In this document: piece after piece, positions 23,941 through 35,619 of the stretch
Layout: each line of letters begins with the position of its first letter
Numbering within the stretch: the first letter of the stretch is position 1
NCBI GenBank assembly: GCA_039566865.1
Contig: CM076947.1
Span: 24,863,501-24,927,500, forward strand
Length of the DNA: 64,000 nucleotides
Origin: Aurelia coerulea
Taxonomy: Eukaryota > Cnidaria > Scyphozoa > Semaeostomeae > Ulmaridae
Reading direction: 5' to 3'
Made by a program: the position numbers and the translations under genes
Notes under the pieces: generated by a model
Seen by the model: the letters and a program-made list of their open reading frames with translations, nothing else
Databases searched by the model: none
What the model was told of the DNA's origin: nothing

Positions 23941-24280
23941 GAGATCGAGAAAATTTTTGGAAATCGATCTTACAGAATTGGTTTTTGTCAACTAATCTTC
24001 TAAAAAGCGTAGGCTACTAAATATGTTCATTTTCTCTGGAAGATAACTAAGAATGTTTTGCTAAGTTTACAATTCACGCGTTCGATTAGATTCGCAACGG
24101 TGTTCAATTCTCTAAAGCATGGGGTCCTGTTTGGATGGGCCCTAAAGTATTGGTGTAACTCAACACCTATTTCCTACAAATTAACGCCACTGCTCTCTTA
24201 AGTCTGGAAATATCAAGCCTACCGTTCCCTATACAAGCTGTTTCTTGTAAGGGAGATGATTGAAATTTTAAGTTTGCCTA

Positions 24281-24700
24281 CACGTTTTTTTTTGTAAGAA
24301 ACTGGTTTATAAGAAACTAGTACTACGATGACCAAAAATTTAAGAAACTCTAGTACTACGCTCAAGAACAGTTAAGAAACTCTAAAACTTTATTTCTGTA
24401 TGTCTCTCTTATTCTATGTCTCTCTAACAAAGGTATATTCGTCTTTTCTTGCCTTTTAACTGCAAAATTGGTAAATTTTTGCCTTGATGTGCATGGCTTC
24501 TTCTTGATGACAATGTCAATGCAAAATGGAAGCCCTTTCTCGAGAAGAAGGCTCAACTTCGAACAATACCGCAATTTTAGGCCCAAAAAAATAAGAAAAT
24601 GATTAAGAAACTTTTACTACTAGAACACCGAAATTTTCATGCGAAATTATGAAACTTTTAGTACTAAGTGCTGATCCAAGTTTCTTATAAAAAAAACGTG
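24281..24700. mobile_element. TA-target MITE, CACGTTTTTT family, copy 1
   Basis: Ends CACGTTTTTTTTTGTAAGAAAC and GTTTCTTATAAAAAAAACGTG are inverted and flanked by TA (24279-24280, 24701-24702). The interior is about 95% identical to 43565-43982. A 74-codon minus-strand frame (24362-24586, starting MGLKLRYCSKLSLLLEKG) is intact in both copies. A related truncated element abuts it at 24703-24900, sharing the TA. Confidence 0.85.
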
Positions 24701-25079
24701 TACACGTATTTTTATAAGAAACCGCTTATAAGGAACTCAGACTTGCCTGTTTTTCTTTTGTCTCCTGTATCATATTACTCCGAAAGAACCGGAGCAATGT
24801 CTAAAAAAACATCGGAAAGGCTTCAAAACATTTTGTTTTAATGTTCAGGAGGGCACAGAAACTTTTAGCACCAGCCCAGATTCTTAGAAGCTTATCCTCG
24901 TCCAACATCCAAGATCCAAGCTCCATTCCGAAGTTGACAATAGACACCCTCTTCTACGTTACCCCCGTGTCAGACATTCCATTGCTCATTTGCTTTTTGT
25001 TGCCACTATGACGCAAACCGGAGCCTCTTTCTTCACATGATGTCGTAAAATGGACGTATTGCCCTTTTATTGACAACCT

Positions 25080-28000
25080 ATGGGGCATGTTATTATGGCA
25101 AAGAAACCTACAAAGTTTACTAAATTAAAACCGAAGTTTCATTGCCCCAACTGCGACAAGAAATTCCGAACGAAGTTTTGCCATTGCCTTCATTTGCACG
25201 TGCACAATAGCTGTAAGAGTTCATGGTTCTCTTGCACAAAATGTGGCAAGAAATTCTCCAAGATACTTCGACTTGTCAAACATCGGACGATTCATCCACC
25301 ACCTAAAGTTCGAAAAGTAAAGAAAAGTGCTTTGACCGAGAAGGGAAAGAATGGTAAGGCTTTTGATGTAAGATTTGTTTCTCTTCGCTGGTTAGGCCCA
25401 AACAAACCTCAAGTGTGTATTGGAATGCTGACCACGTGACTTCGTATGTATTGAAATTTATTGTTAGAGCAAGACAACTGCTAAATTTTTAAAGACAAGA
25501 ATTTGCGAAAATAACATCTTATTTCTCACAGTGCGGACCAAGAATTTTTTTGGGATCTTTGAGACAGGAGGGTACAATTCATAATTCAATAGACTGCTTT
25601 TTATGCAATGTTGCTCACACAGGAGATCTTCCACATGCAATTCCAAGCACAGGTAATGGGGAAAAATTTGTATAAAAGTAACAAGTACCTCCATCTTTAC
25701 TTCAGTGTTTACCAAATTTGCTAATTTTGTCTAGATTCGTTTAGGCCAACCACGACTATGTTTTTGTGATACAAACAGTTCTGGTTTCCACTCAAAACTG
25801 TTTGTATCACAAACATTGTCATGGTTGGCCTAAACGAATTTAGACAAAATTAGCAAATTTGGTAAACACTGAAGTAAAGATGGAGGTACTTGTTACTTTT
25901 ATACAAATTTGTCCCCATTACCTGTGTTCCAAGTATAAAAATCTGTCTAAAATGAAATAAGCCAATGTCAAATTTTCTATAGTATCACGGTAAACTTCTG
26001 TCCTGTGTGCGCTTTCTTTATTTCAGTTCCAATTAGCAGAGATAAAGCATTAATCGATTGCTTTAACGAGCGTGACAGGGTTATTTACTTCCTTTCTTTC
26101 ATTCTCTCTCACTTACTGACTGACATCGAAGCCCCTTCTTAGATTACAAAGTGGACTTTGTAATCAACAAAGGAAGAACAACAGAGTTTTTGTTTTTGAA
26201 ACAATAGCTAGGCACATATCTACCATGTAATGTACACTTCTTGTGGTTCTATCTGACCAGAGCTCTGCCTCAGCTGAACAAGGACAGATTTTGTAACACA
26301 ATAGCATGAGCTGCTTTTGTTGACACCTGGATTCAAATCTATTAGCAATTGCAGACAAAGAAAATTCCCTCAACGAGCAATCCAAAACAAACCCAGCCGC
26401 AAAAGTTGCTCTGAAACCCAGGTAACTAGCGCACTCGTTGTGCATTCCAAAAATTGTTTTTAAGAGCAAACATGGGCATAGATCAAAAGAAGAAGGATAT
26501 ATCTACAATCTACCTTGGGCATTTTATTTATTTGGTTCAGAAAAGCTGAGCAGCAAATATCTTAGTAACACCCAAAAAGAAAGAAAATTGAATCACCTCC
26601 CAATCATCTCAAGACACTTTGTTACCAAAAGCTTCTCATGAATTTCTTATGGTTTTAATGCCGGAGGTGTAGAATTGATTTGTTTTTCTTAGTAGCTAGA
26701 GGGGGTACTTGACCAAAATTTTTATCCGGGGCTGTGTCCATGAACAAAATTCTTTTACTGGGCTCCAGAATTTTTCCCTGCAAATGATAGGGGATTCTAA
26801 GAAAATCGGTCAAATGTTTACTCCAAAACACAAACAATGAACTAAATAACAACCCAATGTCGCAAAATTTCTCCTTTTGACATGTTTTGACAACCAGCTC
26901 GAGAAAGATTGCCTTCTTTTGATAATCCATTCTAGAAAAATAGGCGAAAACGATACCCTGATACCCTACAAATAAGTTTTGAAAAGTTAGCCTAGCGTTT
27001 CTTTAAAAAAAATGTGTGTACCACACACTCAGAGATGAAGTGAAGATGAAATTGCAGATTTTAGTGCCAAGCACTGGGATTTTAGAAGTAGAGAAGACGT
27101 AATCAATGGCAGAGCCATGAGGGTATGGAGGGGGGGCTGACAAGCCCCCCAACTTTTCTCCAAGGTCAGCCTTCCAATTCATCTAAAACCACCATGAACA
27201 TGTCCAAGGAGGGGTTAGAGTTTGACAGACATATAAGGGTGTTACTTAAGGGTAAAAAAGGGTGTTTCCTGAGTATAAATAGGGTGTGGTCCTGCAAATT
27301 TTTCATTCCCCCATCTTCTTTTGTACCCTCCATTCTTTTGAAGCTGGCGCCACTATTGGACCCGATCAAGTCTGCCACCCTGTCGTGCAAAACCCATTTC
27401 AACATGATGGTAATCTGCCCAGTTGGACACTGTGTTATGTCATAATATGTTTTGAAATCTTACCATGCAATTTGGAAGCTCTTCTAACAAAATACACCAG
27501 ATCTACACTTAGCAAATTAATAAGAAAATACCTCAAAAAGAAAGTTTTAGTGCTGGGTGTCCCAATAAAAGTACTCCTGTTTAAAAAATCACCTAAAATT
27601 GATTATCAAACCTTTGATAAAATGTTCTTTTTGAGTTGCTTTGCCAAAGACCCAAAAATATTCATAGATGATAAAATGTTTGCTATTGATACAAGATACA
27701 AAAAGTACACATTGAAAACCATATTTTGAGCTATAAGTTTTCAAGCAAAATACTCAATCTTGCCTAGAGTCAAATTTTTCATATTTTTATCATCATTGAA
27801 GTCTCCAATGATGATGGTGCATATTTATTTCTGTCATTTATAACCAAACTACTACCAGAAGTTTTACATGCACAAAGAAATTTATCTGGCAATCATCAGT
27901 GCTTTTTGGGACACCCTGTAGCAAAATGGCCCAAACACCTAAGAAACTGCCAAGGAACCCTAGACCATAGGATAAATTTCAAGTTTGCACATAAGCATGA

Positions 28001-31000
28001 AGGCATAGCATTTGATGGCACGTATAAAAAATTCTTCACGTTTTTGTGGTCTTTAGATTTGTAGAAAATTTTGTTTGATAGAATATGTCAATTTTTCATT
28101 AAGATTTGCAAATACTAAGATAACGAGTTTGTATTTGAAATTATATGGTTTTAGCCAAAAGTTAATTCGCAAAATATATGCATCAAAGTTTAGCTGATTA
28201 AAGTTTCCATTTTACATTTATTTCTGTTGTTTTCTCTTTTTTAAATATGTCAGTTAAATTACATGGCTGATCGTAAGTTTGGGTTTTGACAAATTTGCTT
28301 ATAATTTGTTTGGGGTTAGTAAGTTTACCTCTGAGAATCTTTCTGCTAATTTTTTGGTTTGAAATTTATGGCATGCTATTTTTGGAGCAGTAAAGATGAG
28401 CATCCCTGTCTAAGGTTGTACTGAGTACCTCTGGGACCGTTTTCTTTTTCTCATCGTTTTGCAGTTTGCAGAGATTTATTCAAATGTTTTGTGGCACAGT
28501 GGTGTAATCTTCTTACTTTGCAGCCAGAACAGTCAGGCAGATAGGGTTCAATACCCAGTAGGGCCCCACCACTTGAGCGTCATGACAAGGAGTTGCGGAC
28601 TCGATTAGCACTTTGCTACTTCTGTGATTCCAGCGCTTGGTGCTAAAAACCACCTTCGTGTTATGCACTATGCAGAGTATAATTCATTTTTCGAATAGTT
28701 CCCACAGAAGAGGGTATTTACAGAAGTCCTCTAGCGTATATTTTGTAAGTTTTGTGACCTCACTGTTTTTATTTAGGAGCTCTTAAAAACCAGAGTCAAA
28801 CAGGGTCAGCAACTGTCAGTGACCCATTCAAAGTTATCAAGATTGCAACCAAGGCGGAAGATGTCACCACAGCCAATCTTCCCTGCCTTTCAAGTCATGG
28901 TGATCTGTCACAAACTGCTGAAGTATCTGGTGATTTATTTTCTAAGTTTCAAATGCCTGACGTTACTGAAGAAGATTCAGAAAAACAATACCCAACTAAT
29001 GCTGTGAGCTGCTCAGATCCCAACACAACTCTGTCAAGACCTTCAGTGTGGTGACAACGAGCTACAAGTCTCTGTTGTGTCCTCAAGCAATGCTGCTACT
29101 GACAGTCCTAAACCTAAGGGTCGTCGCACATTTGAGCGCTATTCCTGTGCTAATTGTGAGGAGGTTTGCACAGATAGGGCTAGCTACATCAGTCATGTAA
29201 GAGTTTGTTATGGCAGCAATGGGAAGCCAAAGGAATGTAAATTATGTGGACGAGTTCTTGTCAGTCAGAAGAACCTTAGAAGTCACATAAATCTTCATTG
29301 TGATAATGAGAAATTTGCTTGCAATAAATGCGGCTTGAAGTATACTTGGAAGTCAAGTTTAGCACTACATTTGAAAAGTGGGTCATGCAGAGGCCCAACC
29401 CCAGAAAGCAGTCTAAGTAAGTCAGTTGTTACCGAGGTCAAAAGTGAGTCAGCGGAAATACAGGGATTGGGAGCTGAGGTTCAAAAGGGAGTTGAAGTTG
29501 CTGGGGAAGTTATTCATAAGGATGATAAACATGAAGAGCTAGCTGCTGAGAGCTCTAAGGCCAGTGCAGGTCAAATTTCAAAGTTGAGATGTCACAGTTC
29601 AAGAGCCAGAGGTCATAGTTTAAGTGTCAAGAGTGAAGGTCATGATGACACAGAAGAGACCATTGATATATGCGACAATCCATCAGGCAGTTTTATTTAT
29701 CCTTGCATTGATTGTGGCAAGCCATTTAAATTCGAGGATTCAATGTGGAGGCATTATGAGACCAGTCATTGTGTGATGCCGTTGGGCAGTAGTCATAGGG
29801 CATCGGGCAGTAGTCATCAGACATCAGGCAGTAGTCATCAGGCATCAGTCACTAGTCAATGGGCATCAGGCAGACGTAATCGGACACCAGACAGCAGCCA
29901 TCGGGCATCTGGCAGTAGCCAAAATCAGGTGACTACCGCTAGTAGTAGAAGAAAGGCACATCAATGTGCCATTTGTGGAAAGACTTACACAAGACAATAC
30001 ATCATGATGGAACATATGGCTGTCCATACTGGTAAAACGCTGCAATGTCACAATTGTGGTATGAAGTTTATTTGGAGTGCGTCTCTCAGGAAGCACCGAA
30101 AACTTGGTAGATGTGTCAGACGCAATCTGGAGGCAAGCTCAGGGAATATTCAGGCAGTAGCTACCGCTGCTGCTAATCAAAATTTTACAGGCAATAGAAG
30201 GAAGCAAGTGGCAAAGAAGACATTTCCCACAGCAAAGAATCAAATGATGAAGAAAAAAGGCGGCTCAGATGACCAGGCTTTCACTAAAGGAGGCGTTACT
30301 AAGAAATTAAGCAGTAATCAAAGTTATTTAAGCCAGAAGGCTTCTCTGGTAGACAAAACAGGTGGACAGCAGATTAGCACAGAACACAGCGAGCAGGGTC
30401 ATGTGACAGACAGAGTCATTACCAAAGGTGGTGGAAATTTAGACAAAGTTACATCAAATGATGCCATGGCGCAAGGTAGTAAAGTTCCTGGAACTGCAAA
30501 GAGAATACTGAAGCATCCAACAACATGTAATAAATGTGGAAAGATTTTTCCAACGTTGCAGGCCAAAACACGTCATATGATGACACATGCTGGTGACAAA
30601 ATCAAATGTCATATTTGTCAAGCTAAATTCGCATGGAGGTCGTCATTAAGAAAGCATTTAAAATGGAGCAAATGTCAAGCTAAGGTAAAATGTCAAGCTA
30701 AGGTTAAGAAGGCTATGGCGAAAGATAGCAGGAAGGTTAAAGAAAACAGCCCCAGTGACTATCCTATGAAAATCCAAGACATCGTATCAACTATCAAGAA
30801 CATTGAGGAAAAGAGACCAACAGTAATAGTCTCTACTTTCATCCAAAACGCAATCACAGTCATCGAAGGTTTTGGAGTAAGCGAGGGAAAGGCTGAATTG
30901 AGGGATGTTGGAAGCGGCCCCGATGTCGGTCATTACCGCTGTGAGGTGTGCGGCAATGAATATACATACAGGTCTTCACTGAAGATACATATGAGAAACC

Positions 31001-34000
31001 ATACTGGTGAGATGCCATATAAGTGCAATATTTGCAAGAAACATTTCAGAAATAGAAGGTATTGTCGACAGCATGTTATAGGTCATGGCAAGGAATCATC
31101 TAGCCATGAGATTAGAGCTGCGTTTGAGCAAACCTTGAACAAGGAGGAAATTTCACCGAAGAAAGTGTTGACTGCAACGTATAGTGAAGCTAAGAGAGAT
31201 GGTTCAAAAACAGCTTATCATGATTCAAAGCAATTGGTTACTGTAGCCAAAAGCAGGCGGAAAGTTGGAGCTAAAATTGATGCAAAGGAGCAAAGACATG
31301 AATTTGGGACAGTTGTGTCAAATGGACTTGAGACCAACAATGTTAGCAAGACAAATGATACAGATAGTGATAATAGCGCTAATGCTGGGTCTAAAGGTGA
31401 GTCTGATCATACACTACCATTGAAATCAGCAGCCTCTGTTTCCTGCTCCAACCATGTAGTGGAAAGCACTTCAGTGAGACAACAGAATCTCTTTCCTCAA
31501 AAGGCTCCTCCAACCCAGGGGTCAAGGAAGAGGAGAAGAATCTATAACAGCAAGCTTGTTAGAGATAGTCTAAGGATGGGGATGATGGGTGAAAGTGATT
31601 CTGACTCTGATATAAAGGGAAAAACAACAAAACGACAGCGACTTAGGCCTAGCTATGAAAATGACAGCAGAGACATTTTCGAAGCAGATAGTGAAATTTC
31701 AGAGAAGGAGAGCAGCCATGATGAATGGTGCGAGGAAACTACCCCAGAGCAATTTATAAGTGATGACGACCTTGAATCGGGACCACGTGCAGGAGATGTC
31801 TGCCCGACGATCAGCGAGAGTCAAGAATCTGGATGCAGTACAGCACAATCCTTGAGTATGCCGGGTAAAGGGTGTGTTTATGCTACAGTTGCGGAGAAAG
31901 GGGATGTGGCAGTCTCCGTAACTAATGATATGCCAAGTTTAAGATATATAGGTTCGACTGTTGCTGATACTAGAGTATTCACAACCCTTACATCGCAACT
32001 TCATGGTATCTCTGAAGACAGAGGTGACAAATATGGACTAAACGAACAGTTGTGTTATGTTAAACAAGAGGATTTAGAAGAGTGGGAAACGCCAAATGAA
32101 AGCTTTGTGATGAAGGGAGATGACGCATTCATGGTGCCAGAGGGTGGATGGGATGCAAGGGTGGATGGATTGACGGGGAATGAGGTCGCAGAGGATGATG
32201 GTGCAGGTGCATGGGTAAATCAGGGTGATATGAATCAGGGAAGAGGGACATTTGCGAAAAGAAACTTGGAGATTAGACTCGACGGGGACGAGCAGCATGT
32301 CATAGGGGAAACAGGAACATGGATGAAGCAAAATGAAGGTGTGACAAACACAGAAGAGATCGGATCACAAGATGTAAACAACGGACCAGTGCAAGAGGGA
32401 AAAGGAGAGTACTTGTTCCAATGCAACGTTTGCAATGCAAAGTTTACTTCCAGGTTTGTTCTGAGACGTCATGAAGTCATCACAGGCCATGCTAAGGTGT
32501 CGCACGAATGCCCATATTGCAAACGAATATATTCCGAAGGGGGTGCATTTGCGAATCACATGTTTGTGCATCAACGGGAAAATGGCATGAAATGTGATAT
32601 ATGCGGTAAAGAACTTCAAAGCAGAACGACTTTCATGAATCACATGACGATGCATAAGAAAAACCCAATCACGTGCAATTTGTGTTATGAGTTGTTTCAG
32701 AACGAGGAAATGTTACAAGAACACGTGAATACAGCTCATGATGCGTTGAAGGAATTTAAATGTAAATATTGCAAGAAGACGTTCGACTGGCAATCGAATT
32801 ATTCACGTCATCTGAATAAACACACCAACAAGAAGGAGTTCAAGTGTAAGATTTGTAATTATAGTTTCAATATTATCTCAAATTTGAAGAGACATGTGGC
32901 GAAGATTCATAATGGTCAGGCCGAAGGCGATGAAGCAAGCTGGGAGGCTGTGAATCCGGTGCAACAAGACCTTATTTTTAACAGGCAACATCAGCGGCGA
33001 GATCTCTGGCAAGCGAACGAGGATAATGGCAATGAACGGGAGGTCGTGCAGCGTCGAAGAGGCCGACTAAAGGCACTGCAATCACCCAAGAGAAAGAAGT
33101 ATAGATGTAATATCTGCCAGTTTCTGTGCGCATCGCGGATGCATCTCACAAATCATTTAAGGTATGGACACAAGAAGGTAAACAGCCCTGAGACAGCTCT
33201 TTTGCATTACATTATCGAGGATGAGAATTTCATATGCCAACTGTGTGGTTCTGTTATCTATAGTAGGCATAGCCTTAAGAATCATTTTTTGAAGGTGCAT
33301 AAGATGGGGCTCGATGAGGATAATATTGCGGGGCTTACTAAGGATGGAAAGCAACTGGCCGAGGGAATGTCGTACGCAAACCGTGCGGTTGAGTCTGAAG
33401 CACTAGACAGCTACAGTGAAAGCGAAGGGGATAACCCTCATGAAAATGATGTTCAGATGTCGGACAATGGGGGTCGAGAAAAACGGACAGTGGAGACGAA
33501 GGTAGAGATATTGGACAGTGATACTAACAGTGAGAGTCTGCCTTTTATCGATGTTGAAAAGTTATCGCGGGAAGCAAATAATGCTTTGCGTAATGTTGGT
33601 CATTATAATCACGCTTTAGATTCACCTGCCGTTCAAGAACGAAAAGACAGCGCTAGGCCTATGAAACAAAAAGACAGCGCTAGGCCTATGAAACAAGTGG
33701 ACAGCGAGCCTGGTACGCAGGGTAACAGCAAACGGAACTGCATAGATTTAGATAGCAAGAAGGAGACGCTACATTGTAGTCTGTGCAGAGTCTTGTTCCA
33801 GAGCCGAGATTTACTGGTCCGGCATTTACATCATTTTCATAAGATACCAGAGGGATTCGAGGAGGCTTTAATCGAGCTGACGAGAGATGTAGTAAAAGTT
33901 GAACCAGGTGAAGGTACCTCGCGAGTAGGTGTACCTCCAAAGAAAAGTAGGATGGTCCAATCGGGAACAAGCACGGTGAGCAGTTCTACGGCAGCTAGCA

Positions 34001-34116
34001 AGCCGGCAAGAAAGGTTAATACCGCCTTCAAATGCCCAATTTGTGATCAGCGCTTCGAGAGTATATCAGCCTTGCAAAGACACGCATCTATATGTGACAA
34101 TTACATGGCTTTATAG
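25080..34116 (+). CDS. Multi-finger C2H2/C2HC zinc-finger protein B (about 1856 aa, paralogue of A)
   Basis: Exon 1 is 25080-25353 and encodes two fingers (FHCPNC..., FSCTKC...). Exon 2 starts at 28777 after TTTATTTAG; its phase matches exon 1, but that frame stops at 29054. The main frame opens before 29077 and runs to 34116. A 43-nt GT-AG intron at 29004-29046 would join them exactly (274+227+5070 nt); a one-base frameshift is the alternative. The main exon has about 20 CX2C fingers, at roughly residues 200, 230, 257, 385, 473, 500, 660, 686, 798, 825, 1291-1431 (six in close tandem), 1520, 1563, 1743 and 1828. Several end in Cys instead of His (C2HC). VKQE and VKVE fit SUMO sites, and VEILDSD resembles a SUMO-binding motif. 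Probably nuclear; targets are unknown. An alternative in-frame Met lies at 25095 (MAKKP), aligning better with protein A. Confidence 0.87.
25649..25926. repeat. Near-perfect 278-bp palindrome
   Basis: Left arm 25649-25780 and right arm 25796-25926 are about 95% complementary around a 15-bp loop (CTGGTTTCCACTCAA). The left arm starts ACAGGTAATGGGG and the right arm ends CCCCATTACCTGTG. It is in intron 1 of zinc-finger gene B. A degraded relative of one arm occurs near 10876-10950. Confidence 0.9.
26277..26615. mobile_element. Truncated copy of 9-bp-TSD foldback family F2
   Basis: It starts AACAAGGACAGATTTTGTAA and follows the 8487 and 49008 copies closely as far as the centre (CACCTCCCAAT near 26597-26608), then stops; the right arm is missing. 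It lies in intron 1 of zinc-finger gene B. Confidence 0.8.
27028..27420. repeat. SINE fragment and G-rich element remnant
   Basis: 27028-27105 is an antisense 3' piece of the tRNA-derived SINE (TTTTAGTGCCAAGCACTGGG, AGAAGTAGAG). It is followed by a G-rich stretch with a small inverted repeat (GGGGGGCTGACAAGCCCCCC, 27131-27150) resembling the end of a hAT-like MITE. The second end was not found. Confidence 0.45.
27553..27918. mobile_element. Mariner-like MITE with CTGGGTGTCCCAA ends
   Basis: CTGGGTGTCCCAA at the left and TTGGGACACCCTG-TA at the right form inverted termini; the left flank TG is probably a decayed TA. The arms do not pair internally, unlike the foldback relatives. It lies in intron 1 of zinc-finger gene B. 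Confidence 0.65.
28489..28658 (+). mobile_element. tRNA-derived SINE, family S1
   Basis: TGGCACAGTGG fits a tRNA A box, and GGTTCAATACC near 28550 fits a B box. A conserved tRNA-unrelated body (GGACTCGATTAGCACTTTGC, CCAGCGCTTGGTGCTAAAAA) and a CACCTTC tail follow. An antisense copy is at 51271-51470, with fragments at 21985-22095 and 27028-27105. It ends about 120 bp before the exon 2 acceptor of zinc-finger gene B. Confidence 0.85.
29785..29922 (+). repeat. 21-bp coding tandem repeat in zinc-finger gene B
   Basis: About six and a half units of GGCAGTAGTCATCRGGCATC encode a low-complexity GSSHRAS-type heptad between two fingers. All units keep frame. Elsewhere in the same exon a 27-bp unit (KDSARPMKQ, 33643-33696) is also duplicated. 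Confidence 0.88.
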
Positions 34117-34217
34117 AGAGTACACAAAATACCGTGTGAGTAAAAAAATTCATTTCTGTTTTCAACCATTTTGATCGAAGGCAAACTCAACTTAAACGGC
34201 CGACAAAGCCAGATTAA

Positions 34218-34401
34218 AGGACATATGTCATGAACCTGATTGGTTCATGAAGTACAATTGTCTCTATTGTTTATAACAAAGCATAGGATCAAGGCTTAAT
34301 TTTTCATTGCAGTGAAAATTCAGCCTCGATCATGTGCTTTTGTGATTAACAACAGATAGAATTGTATTGCATGAACCAATCAGGTTCATGACATGTGCCC
34401 G
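34218..34401. mobile_element. TTAA-flanked MITE (AGGACATATGTCATGAACC)
   Basis: TTAA at 34214-34217 and 34402-34405 brackets ends AGGACATATGTCATGAACC and GGTTCATGACATGTGCCCG. The inverted repeat continues through CTGATTGGTTCATG. It lies about 100 bp past the stop codon of zinc-finger gene B, possibly in its 3' UTR. Confidence 0.85.
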
Positions 34402-34842
34402 TTAACAGTGCAGTTCAAGAACATGTTGCGTTCAATATGCGTCACAAAGGCACGAACTCAGAGCAACGGAATCTTTCAATACACGAAGAGTTTAATGTGA
34501 TCAAACATAATGGCTGCTATTATTGCGAAAGATCTGCCCTTTTTGAGTCGATGTTATTCAATCCACAAGAGACAGAGGAAATATCAAGTTTCATTGACGA
34601 TGGACAGAAGAGGGTATGACTAATTTTGTAATTTTGTACATTTTTTACTAGATTTTATAGCGTAGATTTTATAACATAGACAGAGCAGAAACTCCGTACA
34701 TGCGCGAAAAATTGTAACTTTGAGCCCCCCTAGCTCCTTGCAAAAAATCTTGTATAAGGTAACGCTTGATATTTTCCTCCTTTGGCCTCAAAACTCTTGA
34801 TTTATCGTTTCAAAAAGCTTTGTAGCTAAACACTTCCTTATA

Positions 34843-35455
34843 CTGGGTGCGCCAAAATAAACTATGCATGTTTGGCAGGCCACAATAAATCATACACTGG
34901 ACCGATTTTGAAGATTCATGACCTAATCTTTAGCGGAAAACCTGAATTGGGTTCTAGAATTTTTTGGAAATTATTCTATTTTCAGTTTTAGATCTAGACG
35001 CGAGTTTCTTCAAATTTTCGTTCTCGAAAATATTGAAAACGATCAAAAAACGTCGATCAAATTTTCTTAAGAATCAACATGAAGAGACAAAGGGAAAGCT
35101 TTTTCATGGTGATTTGGGATCTAGAAATCGATTAATTGTATCGATTGATCGTATCGATTAATTAATCGATTTCTAAATCCCAAATCACCGCGAAAAAGTC
35201 TTCTCTTTGTCCATTCATGTCGAGTCTTTGGAAAACTTGATTGACGTTTTTTTATCGTTTTCAGTGTTTTCGAGAACGAAAATTATAAGAAACTCGCGTC
35301 TAGCTCTAAACACTGAAAACAGAAAGATTTGCAAAAAATCCCGGTGTCTAATTCATGCTTTTTGCTAAAGATTAACTCATGAATCTTCAAAATCGGTCCA
35401 GTGTGCAATTTATCGTGGCCTGCCAAAAGTGCATAGTTTATGTTGGCGCACCCGG
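34843..35455. mobile_element. Foldback MITE, GGGTGCGCCAA ends, TA target
   Basis: TA-CTGGGTGCGCCAAAATAAAC opens it and its complement CGCACCCGG-TA closes it. Arms of about 300 bp pair over most of their length (GGACCGATTTTGAAGATTCA; TTTTCGTTCTCGAAAA), meeting in ATCGATTAAT-rich sequence near 35130-35170. A half copy is at 36250-36605. Confidence 0.88.
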
Positions 35456-35509
35456 TATCAGATTGCCTCCATGACGTCATTTAACGCAGTTTCTGCTCTG
35501 TCTATTAAA

Positions 35510-35615
35510 GAGTCATTCTCACTCCCCCCGGGCGCTTTGTTGGAACGCTACAATTTCTGACTGTCTAAAAATCAGATTTGGCGGAAAATGCTAGATCGAC
35601 ACCGAAGTACCGTAG
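35510..35615. repeat. Short end of a TTAA-associated repeat
   Basis: TTAAAGAGTCATTCTCACYC followed by GACTGTCTAAAAATCAGATTTGG recurs at 46017-46115 (TTAAAGAGCCATTGTCACCC, CAGTCTGAAAATCAAATCTGG). Only one end is visible in each case. Confidence 0.5.
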
Positions 35616-35619
35616 TTAA

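Larger units (their letters stand above)
22550..25079. other. Interval between divergent zinc-finger genes A and B
   Basis: These 2.5 kb separate the two start codons and must hold both promoters, but I see no clear TATA or initiator element. The visible content is repeats: a short G-rich inverted repeat (23287-23385), an imperfect tandem duplication with a MITE (23515-23940), and two TA-target MITEs (24281-24700 and a truncated neighbour, 24703-24900). Confidence 0.6.

Noticed and set aside
27286..27729. 147-codon frame in zinc-finger gene B intron 1
   Set aside because: Overlaps a G-rich remnant and a mariner-like MITE, has no recognisable motif and no splice context.
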